The position numbers and the translations under genes are program-made. A model generated the notes under the pieces. It saw only the letters and a list, made by a program, of their open reading frames with translations, had not been told where the DNA came from and made no database searches. Of a stretch of DNA of 64,000 nucleotides, positions 57,833 through 64,000 are shown piece by piece. The first letter of the stretch is position 1. The number at the start of each line of letters is the position of its first letter. This DNA comes from Hymenobacter sp. DG25A (GTDB taxonomy: Bacteria; Bacteroidota; Bacteroidia; Cytophagales; Hymenobacteraceae). The stretch lies in contig NZ_CP012623.1 in NCBI RefSeq assembly GCF_001280305.1, forward strand, positions 3,410,001 to 3,474,000, written 5' to 3'.

Positions 57833-58252
57833 TTATGACTCGAGGCGCAGGTAGATGTCTTCGAGGTAAAAGATGTTGTGCGGCATGGCTTCCTCGTCGT
57901 CCTCGTCGGTGTCGGCGGGGTAGGTGCAGGACAGCTTCAGGGCCACATCGGGCAGCACCACGGGCGGCGACGCTTCGGTGTTGTACTCCAGCAGGCAGGG
58001 CCAGTCGGTTACGGTAGCCAGGGCATCGGCTACCTGTTCCTGCAGGGCCTCGGCGCGCGGGCCGGCCAGGCGCAGAATCACATCAAGCGCCTGAAACTCC
58101 AGGCCCAGATGGAAAAAATGCAGGTCATCGTCGAACACCGTGGTAGCCCACAGGGTCACGTCGTTGGTGTTGTCGAAGACAATGGCGGTAAGCTGAACAT
58201 GCTCGACGAAGAAGTCGGCATCGTCCACGAGGGCATCAATCAGGCGGTTCAT
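57833..58252 (-). CDS. Hypothetical acidic protein
   Basis: A 139-residue acidic cytoplasmic protein from the ATG at 58250-58252: MNRLIDALVDDADFFVEHVQ, FDNTNDVTLWATTVFDDDLH, then a C-terminal part with ADTDEDDEEAMPHNIFYLED. An upstream TTG would add 21 residues (WKIGRTSRPVFPYIEA) and reach within 20 bases of hemW; either is possible. No family is recognised. It is placed between hemW and the hydrolase gene on the same strand and is probably co-transcribed with hemW. Confidence 0.6.
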   Translation of the reverse strand: MNRLIDALVDDADFFVEHVQLTAIVFDNTNDVTLWATTVFDDDLHFFHLGLEFQALDVILRLAGPRAEALQEQVADALATVTDWPCLLEYNTEASPPVVLPDVALKLSCTYPADTDEDDEEAMPHNIFYLEDIYLRLES

Positions 58253-58332
58253 TGCCTCAATGTACGGGAAAACCGGACGCGACGTACGGCCAATTTTCCA
58301 GGGATTGAAGACCAATACGTTGCCCCGCCGGC

Positions 58333-59466
58333 TTACTCCTGAAACAGCTCCAGCGTAATCTGATCGGCCAGCAGCTTGCCCTGGTCCGTGAGCTGCAGCA
58401 CCTCCTGGCGGATGGTGGCCTGCCCGGTGGCCTGGAGCTGCTGCAGGTAGGCCGCGTGGGTGCCGAGCAGGTCTACGCCCAGGTGCTGGCGCAGGTGGCG
58501 CAGGTCGCAGCCCTGGGCGGTGCGCAGGCTGGTCATCAGGTACTCGTTGGCGCGGTTGGTGGGGGAGAGGATTTCCACGGTGGCAGGCACCTGCTGGCGC
58601 TCCAGCACGGCGGCCACGTACTGCGGGTTGTTGGCCACAGTATACTGCCGGCTGCTGCCGTTGAAGGAGTGGGCGCTGGGACCCAGGCCCAGGTATGGCA
58701 CCCCGCGCCAGTAGGCGGAGTTGTGGCGCGACTCGCGGCCGGGCTGGCAGAAGTTGCTGATTTCGTACTGCTGGTAGCCGTGGGCGCGCATCTGCGTGAG
58801 CAGCAGCTCAAACTGCTGGGCCACAAACTCATCGGGTGGGGCCTTAAACGTGCCTTTTTTGAGTTGATGCCCGAACACCGTGCCGGGCTCAATGGTAAGG
58901 GCGTAGCAGGAAAGGTGCGGCACCTGCAGGGCAAACGCCCGGGCCATGTCCTGCTCCCAGATGCTATGGTCGGGGGCCGGCACGCCGTAAATCAGATCCA
59001 CCGAAATATTCTCGAAGCCCGCGTCCTGGGCCAGCCGCACGGCCGTTTCCGATTCGGCGGCGGAGTGGGCGCGGTTCATCAGCCGCAGGTGGGGCTCGTG
59101 GAAGCTCTGCAGGCCGATGCTGAGGCGGTTGATGGGGGAGGCGGCCAGCTCCCGCACTTTCAGGGCCGTGAGGTCGTCGGGGTTGGCTTCCAGGGTAATT
59201 TCAGCCCCTTCTGCTACCCGGAAATGGCGGTGAATTTCCTCCAGGATGAAGTCCAGCTCAGCGGCCGTGAGCAGGGAAGGCGTGCCGCCGCCGAAGTAGA
59301 TAGTGTCCAGCACGGCATCCGGGCCCAGGTAGTCGCGGCGCAGGGCCAGTTCCTGGCCAATGGCTTCTACCAGGCGGCTTTTCAGCGCCAGGGAGGTGCT
59401 GAAATGGAAGTCGCAGTAGTGGCAGGCCTGCTTGCAGAAGGGAATATGGAGGTAGAGTCCGGGCAT
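58333..59466 (-). CDS. hemW: Radical SAM haem chaperone HemW
   Basis: A 377-residue radical SAM protein. MPGLYLHIPFCKQACHYCDF contains the CxxxCxxC cluster motif (Cys11, 15, 18), followed by DTIYFGGGTPSLL and EITLEANPDDLT, NRLSIGLQSFHEPHLRLMNR and DLIYGVPAPDHSIWEQDM, all in the order of the HemN/HemW family. Absence of the longer N-terminal domain and of the extra Cys pattern of coproporphyrinogen dehydrogenase favours HemW, which inserts haem into target proteins such as respiratory enzymes. The ATG at 59464-59466 gives the standard start; the longer open frame is ignored. Confidence 0.93.
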   Translation of the reverse strand: MPGLYLHIPFCKQACHYCDFHFSTSLALKSRLVEAIGQELALRRDYLGPDAVLDTIYFGGGTPSLLTAAELDFILEEIHRHFRVAEGAEITLEANPDDLTALKVRELAASPINRLSIGLQSFHEPHLRLMNRAHSAAESETAVRLAQDAGFENISVDLIYGVPAPDHSIWEQDMARAFALQVPHLSCYALTIEPGTVFGHQLKKGTFKAPPDEFVAQQFELLLTQMRAHGYQQYEISNFCQPGRESRHNSAYWRGVPYLGLGPSAHSFNGSSRQYTVANNPQYVAAVLERQQVPATVEILSPTNRANEYLMTSLRTAQGCDLRHLRQHLGVDLLGTHAAYLQQLQATGQATIRQEVLQLTDQGKLLADQITLELFQE

Positions 59467-59567
59467 GAAGCAATCCGCAGCGGCCGGGCAGGGTGCCTGG
59501 GGCGTTGCGGGGTACAAAGATAACGCTTGAGCCGGGGAGAATGGGGGCAGCCAGCAGCGGCCTGCCT

Positions 59568-60197
59568 TCATTTGCCGGCCAGAATCAGCAGATCCGTGGT
59601 GACAGTATCGTTCTGACCAGGCGTAGTCAGGCGCTGCACTTCGATGTCCCTGAACCCACTTTCGGTAAGGGCTTCCAGAAGATAATCGGCCTGATGGAAA
59701 TACATGTACAAAGCCTCGCCGGAACTGGAATACTGCAGGCCCGACTTGCTATAGTCCTCCTCCATGGTACTGATATACAGCGTCCCATCTTCGGTCAGCA
59801 GCGCGGCCGCATCGTGAATGAGCTTTACAGCTTCTTCTTTGGAAAGATAGGGCAGAAAAAAGCCGCACATAATGGCATCATACTGCCGGTCGAGCTGACT
59901 GATATGCCGTCCGTCCAGTAGTTGAAATTCCACCGTGGGGTTATTCTGCCGGGCCAGCGCCAGCATGTTCGGAGCCAGGTCGATACCCAGGATTTGAAAA
60001 TCGGGGCGTTGACGGAGCAGGTACTGGGTGATGTTGCCGGGGCCACAGGCAATTTCCAGAACGGCTGGGTTGGGCTTAGCAACGCGGCGGCAAAAAGCGT
60101 CGAAGGAAGCATGATACTGTTCCTGCTGCATGTACCTGGCCTGGTACTGATTGGCCAGCTTATCGAACAAGGCGACGGCAGTAGGGTTGTGGTCCAT
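59568..60197 (-). CDS. Class I SAM-dependent methyltransferase
   Basis: A 209-residue methyltransferase: NPAVLEIACGPGNITQYLLR (motif I), ILGIDLAPNMLALARQNNP (acidic strand-2 end), and YDAIMCGFFLPYLSKEEAV for motif IV. Helical N-terminus with FDKLANQYQARYMQQEQYH. Substrate unknown. The ATG at 60195-60197 is used. Head-to-tail with the hypothetical gene at 60235, separated by 37 bases on the same strand. Confidence 0.85.
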   Translation of the reverse strand: MDHNPTAVALFDKLANQYQARYMQQEQYHASFDAFCRRVAKPNPAVLEIACGPGNITQYLLRQRPDFQILGIDLAPNMLALARQNNPTVEFQLLDGRHISQLDRQYDAIMCGFFLPYLSKEEAVKLIHDAAALLTEDGTLYISTMEEDYSKSGLQYSSSGEALYMYFHQADYLLEALTESGFRDIEVQRLTTPGQNDTVTTDLLILAGK

Positions 60198-60234
60198 AAG
60201 GTGCAAGCGTTGAGGATAGTATATAAATAGAAGC

Positions 60235-60795
60235 TTACCGGGCCTGGGAGTTCATTCGGCTGAAGTGCATATACCAGTTCCACTCCCATGATTGGCCGTT
60301 GTCAGCAGAAAAAGCCTGACTCCACACCGGATTTTCTTTGTCCCGGGCATCCCACCGGAACATGACCAGAATTTCCCGGCCGTCAAAAATGTCCTTGGTG
60401 AAGAAATGCGCAACGTCCTGATCGAAGGAGCCAACCACGGGCGGGTCTAACCGGCCGGCGTTGGAATCAGCCCAGTAGATACTCCAGAGCCGGGTAGTAG
60501 GGTTGAAAAGCCTGACCAACATTCCTTCAAATGGCACACCATCAAACGTAGCCAGGTAATTATCGATGTTTCCCAGGCCCTGCAAAACCCGATGCATTTC
60601 CTGCGTCGATTCAAACTCTATCCATTCAGTACAGTTCGCCAACCGGGATTTCAACTTGCGGTTATGCAGCTTCCACTGGCCTTCATAAAAATCAAAGTCA
60701 TGTTTGGAAGAGGTAGCCGAGGCGGTAATGAGCAGTTCGCCGGTGGAGGTAAAGCTTACTTCAGGAATTTCAATAGGATTGATGGCTCGGGGCAT
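60235..60795 (-). CDS. Hypothetical protein, DUF1579-like
   Basis: A 186-residue cytoplasmic protein with HDFDFYEGQWKLHNRKLKSR, VPFEGMLVRLFNPTTRLWSI and WSQAFSADNGQSWEWNWYMH. The pattern of a lipocalin-like beta-barrel with repeated Trp/Phe strands matches the DUF1579-like family of unknown function. It is likely co-transcribed with the methyltransferase downstream. No signal peptide is present. Confidence 0.65.
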   Translation of the reverse strand: MPRAINPIEIPEVSFTSTGELLITASATSSKHDFDFYEGQWKLHNRKLKSRLANCTEWIEFESTQEMHRVLQGLGNIDNYLATFDGVPFEGMLVRLFNPTTRLWSIYWADSNAGRLDPPVVGSFDQDVAHFFTKDIFDGREILVMFRWDARDKENPVWSQAFSADNGQSWEWNWYMHFSRMNSQAR

Positions 60796-60945
60796 TTTTA
60801 GTAGTTGAGAATAGGATGGCTACAAAACGCGGCAATATAGTCTAGTCCTCACATCAGCTGCCTGTCTGGATACAGATTCAGTATTTCCCGGCGCTGTCTT
60901 ATTGTTCCTGGCACGAAACCGCCGGTTTTGCGTTTACTTGCCGTC

Positions 60946-62805
60946 ATGGCCGTGCGCTTACTGCTTTTTCTGGGATGCTGCTGGCTGCTCCTGAGCGGCT
61001 CCGGTAGCGCGTGGGCGCAGATTTCGCCGGCAGCACCCAACGTGCCGGGCCTGGCTACTCCACCGCTGCCTCCTAAAACTACTCCTGACACTACCCGCCA
61101 GCGGACCGCTGTGCAGGCCCGGCCACGCACACTGGTACTGGAAACCGAAGCCACCGACCAGCCCGTGGTGCGGCGCTACCGCTACCGCCGCCTGCTGCCC
61201 GATTCCCTGGCCGTGCTGCGCGAAGTGCGGGCCCTGGTGCTCAGCCTGCAGAACGATGCCTACCTCACCGCCTCCGCCGACACGCTGCAGTGGCAAGCTG
61301 ATACCGTACGGGTGCGCCTGTACGTGGGGGAGCCCTTCCGCTGGGCCCGCCTGCGTAACGGCAACCTCGGCGACGCCCTGCTAACCCGCGCCGGCTACCG
61401 GGAGCGGTTCTTCACCAACAAGCCCTTTGTGCCCGCCGACTGGGTGCGCCTGCAGCAGCGCATTCTTGCCGAAGCCGAAAACCAGGGCTACCCCTTCGCC
61501 ACCGTTCGCCTCGATTCGTTCCAGCTCACGGGCCGCGACATTGCCGGCCGGGTAGTGCTGGAGCGCGGGCCGGTGGTGTATTTCGACTCCCTGCAGATTG
61601 TGGGCGCCACCAAAACGCGCAAGCAGTTCCTGATGCGGTACCTGCAGATTCTGCCCAACCAGCCCTACAGTCAGCAGCGCGTAGATGCGGCGGCACGGCT
61701 GTTGCGCCAGCTGCCCTATCTGCGGGTGAAGGCCAACCCCGAAGTGCGCTTTGCCCAAAGTAAAGCGCGCGTATACCTGCTGCTGGAAGACCGTCCCGCC
61801 AACCAGTTTGATGCCATTGTGGGCGTGCTGCCCAACCCCGCGCCCGGCCCCACCCAAAAGCGCGTGCAGCTCACCGGTGACGTAACCATTAATCTGCGCA
61901 ACCTGCGCGGCGGCGGCAAACAACTGGGCCTGCAGTGGCGCAAAGTTGATGCCCTTTCGCAGCTGCTGGATGCGCAGTACGTGCACCCGGGATTTTTCGG
62001 CACGCCGCTGGAGGTAAGCGGCAGCTTTAATCTGTACCGGCAGAACGAGGCGTTCCAAACTATCCGGCCCCGCGTGCAGGTCACCTACCCCATGGCCAGG
62101 GCCGGGCGCATTGCCTTTTTCACCGAGCGGCGTGGCTCCCGCCTCTTGGCCGATTCCACCTTCCGCCAGCGCACCACGCTGCCCCCCAACATCGACACCG
62201 AATACAACTCCTACGGCCTGGACTACTCCTGGAACACCCTGGATGACCTGTATTTCCCCCGCCAGGGCGTGCTGGTGACGGCGCAGGCCGCCATCGGCAA
62301 CAAGCGCATTTTCAAAAACTCCGAGCTCAATGACACGCTCTACCAGCGCCTGCCCCTGCGCTCCACGCAAACCACGCTGGGCCTGCGCGCGGAGCGGTAT
62401 TTCCGGGTAGGGCGCAACGGGGTGGTACTCACGCGGGTGCGTGGCGAGATGCTGCTCAACCAGCGCCTGTTCCTCAACGACCTGTTCCGTCTGGGCGGCC
62501 TCACTACCCTGCGGGGCTTCAACGAGCTGAATTTCTACGCTAACCAGTATGCCGTGGGCACGGTGGAATTTCGGCAGTATACCGGGCAGGATGCGTACGT
62601 TTTCCTGTTTGCCGATCAGGGAATGCTGCAGCAGGATATAGTGGGTGCCCAAAGTACCAACAACCCCACCGGCCTGGGCGCCGGCCTGAGCTTCCGTACC
62701 GGCGCCGGGGTATTTCAGTTTGTGTATTCCGTGGGCCGGGCCAAAGGGCAGGCGCTGGCGCTGGGGGCCTCTAAAATCCACTTCGGCATCACCAATCGGT
62801 TTTAG
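60946..62805 (+). CDS. Outer-membrane Omp85-family protein (BamA/TamA-like)
   Basis: A 619-residue outer-membrane protein. A signal peptide (cleavage after AWAQ), then a Pro/Thr-rich segment and POTRA-like repeats (for example PVVYFDSLQIVGATKTRKQF and YSQQRVDAAARLLRQLPYLR), followed by a 16-stranded-barrel region. The conserved loop-6 motif appears as RLGGLTTLRGFNELNF (LRGF for VRGF), and the chain ends in an aromatic residue, ITNRF, the beta-signal. The length is close to TamA-like members. It may translocate or assemble other outer-membrane proteins; a specific partner is not visible. The ATG at 60946 is used rather than an upstream TTG. Confidence 0.87.
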   Translation: MAVRLLLFLGCCWLLLSGSGSAWAQISPAAPNVPGLATPPLPPKTTPDTTRQRTAVQARPRTLVLETEATDQPVVRRYRYRRLLPDSLAVLREVRALVLSLQNDAYLTASADTLQWQADTVRVRLYVGEPFRWARLRNGNLGDALLTRAGYRERFFTNKPFVPADWVRLQQRILAEAENQGYPFATVRLDSFQLTGRDIAGRVVLERGPVVYFDSLQIVGATKTRKQFLMRYLQILPNQPYSQQRVDAAARLLRQLPYLRVKANPEVRFAQSKARVYLLLEDRPANQFDAIVGVLPNPAPGPTQKRVQLTGDVTINLRNLRGGGKQLGLQWRKVDALSQLLDAQYVHPGFFGTPLEVSGSFNLYRQNEAFQTIRPRVQVTYPMARAGRIAFFTERRGSRLLADSTFRQRTTLPPNIDTEYNSYGLDYSWNTLDDLYFPRQGVLVTAQAAIGNKRIFKNSELNDTLYQRLPLRSTQTTLGLRAERYFRVGRNGVVLTRVRGEMLLNQRLFLNDLFRLGGLTTLRGFNELNFYANQYAVGTVEFRQYTGQDAYVFLFADQGMLQQDIVGAQSTNNPTGLGAGLSFRTGAGVFQFVYSVGRAKGQALALGASKIHFGITNRF

Positions 62806-62827
62806 CAGAGCTGGTAATACGGCACAC

Positions 62828-62860
62828 AAAAGCCGCTGCGGTTATACCACAGCGGCTTTT
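62828..62860. terminator. Bidirectional terminator
   Basis: AAAAGCCGCTG pairs with CAGCGGCTTTT around an 11-base loop, between the Omp85-type gene and the convergent esterase gene. Confidence 0.92.
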
Positions 62861-62877
62861 ATTATCAGCTATTAGTC

Positions 62878-64000
62878 TTATTTCAGCGCGGCCTTCAGCT
62901 GGCTGGCGGCCAGGTCCTGGGCTTCGCGGGCTTGAGGTACTACGGTGCCCATGCCAAAGAATTCGTGGGTTACGTTGTCATAACTCTGGTACTTCACCGG
63001 AATGCCGGCGGCCTGCAGCTTGTCGGCGTAGGCTTTCCCTTCACTCATCAGTGGGTCGATACCCGCCCCGATAACCGTGGCGGGGGCCAGGCCTTTCAGG
63101 TTGGTCACTTTCACCAGCGAAATCAGGGGGCTGTTACCGTCGGCGGGGGTGCGTAGGTAGTGCTTGAAGAACCAGGCCATGAAAGGCTTGCTCAGGGGCT
63201 TGGCGTTGGCGTTTTTCTGATACGAGGGCGTATTCATATCGTAGCCGGCAATGGGATAGACCAGCAGCTGGTGTTTAGGCTGGGCAAGGCCTTTGTCGCG
63301 GGCCATAATGCAGACGTTAGCGGCTAAGTTGCCGCCGGCGCTTTCTCCGGCCACGGCTACGCGCTTAGGGTCGCCGTTGATGGAAGCGGCATTCTTCAGT
63401 ACCCACTGGTAGGCTGCAAAGGCATCGTTATGAGCCGTCGGGAATTTGTGTTCCGGCGCCTGCCGGTAAGCCACCGATACGAAAATGGCGCCCGTTTTCT
63501 CGGCCAGGGCCCGCACAGATGGGTCATAGGTATCGAGGTTGGCAATGACCCAGCCACCGCCGTGGTAATACACTACTACCGGCAGCGGACCTGTGGCGCC
63601 GCGTGGCGTATAGATGCGGGCTCTAACTCCTGGTGCTACCTCTTTCGTGACGGTATCCAGCGGGGAAGCCGGCATGGGAATACCATGCTCCTGCATCACG
63701 GCCATTACCGCATCGGTAGGTGAAGGAGCCTTGCGCACTTCCTGGGGGGTGAGTTTTTCCGGAGGCGTGGGGCCACTTAAGCTGGCCAGCTTATCAATAA
63801 CCACCTGCATTTCCGGGCCTATGTTTGGGGCCCAGCTGGGTGCCGGCCCGGCAGGTTTCAGGGGCTTTTGCGCGCCGGTTGTGGCAGTATCGCTGGTGGT
63901 CGTGGCCATGCCGGTACTATCGGTGGCCACATTCGTGGTGGTTTGCTCAGTTTTGGTTTCCGTGCTGCAGGCTGTCAGCATTCCGGCGCATAAAGCCGGC
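62878..64000 (-). CDS. HSL-family alpha/beta hydrolase lipoprotein, 5' end beyond the window
   Basis: A secreted or lipid-anchored esterase missing its first codons. The last bases of the window, read on the minus strand, give PALCAGMLTAC, the end of a signal with lipobox LTAC, so the start lies to the right of 64000. The mature protein has a Thr-rich spacer, then the hormone-sensitive-lipase signature VVYYHGGGWVIANLDTYDPS, the nucleophile motif VAGESAGGNLAANV and a final VTHEFFGMG providing the catalytic His. The acid lies in GAGIDPLMSEG. About 370 codons are visible. It should hydrolyse short acyl esters outside the cytoplasm. Starting at the internal ATG (63981) would lose the signal peptide. 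Confidence 0.88.
   Translation of the reverse strand, partial: PALCAGMLTACSTETKTEQTTTNVATDSTGMATTTSDTATTGAQKPLKPAGPAPSWAPNIGPEMQVVIDKLASLSGPTPPEKLTPQEVRKAPSPTDAVMAVMQEHGIPMPASPLDTVTKEVAPGVRARIYTPRGATGPLPVVVYYHGGGWVIANLDTYDPSVRALAEKTGAIFVSVAYRQAPEHKFPTAHNDAFAAYQWVLKNAASINGDPKRVAVAGESAGGNLAANVCIMARDKGLAQPKHQLLVYPIAGYDMNTPSYQKNANAKPLSKPFMAWFFKHYLRTPADGNSPLISLVKVTNLKGLAPATVIGAGIDPLMSEGKAYADKLQAAGIPVKYQSYDNVTHEFFGMGTVVPQAREAQDLAASQLKAALK

Overview
The window looks like chromosome of a G+C-rich member of the Bacteroidota, most likely Hymenobacter or a close relative (Cytophagales). Reasons: several starts are preceded by the Bacteroidota-type -7 box TAnnTTTG rather than a strong Shine-Dalgarno; a secreted protease ends in a type IX secretion (Por) sorting domain; lipoproteins are numerous; the BlaI/M56 pair carries TonB-plug-like repeats; and DUF4783 sits beside nadC. 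The genus is an inference. No rRNA, tRNA, CRISPR array, transposase or prophage was seen.

Layout. 1-12.7 kb: housekeeping and envelope genes (P-type ATPase end, trpF, a haem-type lipoprotein, prfA, yjbQ, gpmI, nadC, lipoproteins). 12.9-19.2 kb: ZIP transporter, a CbpA/CbpM-type chaperone pair, RlpA-like protein, GH25 muramidase, VF530 protein and two Hsp20 proteins. 19.3-28.9 kb: MFS exporter, GNAT, CLC chloride channel with CBS domains, Gfo/Idh/MocA oxidoreductase, an orphan SUKH-3 protein, pirin, DinB-like protein, alpha/beta hydrolase and an OYE-family enzyme. 29-35.9 kb: two tandem M13 metallopeptidase lipoproteins, then a BlaI-M56 operon with visible operators. 36.4-48.3 kb: an accessory secreted-protein region with a GH13/CBM20 alpha-amylase broken by one in-frame amber codon, three paralogous small secreted proteins, a metzincin with a T9SS tail, two sigma-54-like promoters and two tandem 31-codon genes. 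48.4-50.2 kb: an AT-rich island holding a soluble histidine-kinase-like protein and a receiver protein. 50.3-55.9 kb: nrdA, a GIY-YIG gene between two palindromic repeats, nrdB, a cluster of four DnaA boxes, rplU and rpmA. 56-64 kb: cyclase-family protein, hydrolases, hemW, methyltransferase, an Omp85-type outer-membrane protein and an esterase running off the right edge.

The most unusual signals are: (1) two tandem 31-residue proteins ending SLSAAARRRLGRFVY, which differ only by synonymous changes over their last 15 codons and resemble the unusually long n-region of a secreted protein encoded 8 kb away, with related sigma-54-like promoters and leaders; (2) six full copies and one half copy of two intergenic palindrome families whose arms change together, two copies bracketing a GIY-YIG nuclease gene that lies between nrdB and nrdA; (3) four DnaA boxes within 106 bp between nrdB and rplU; (4) the AT-rich two-gene signalling island; (5) an alpha-amylase gene intact except for one amber codon.

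All calls come from reading the sequence by eye. Family names rest on motif recognition; no database search was run.
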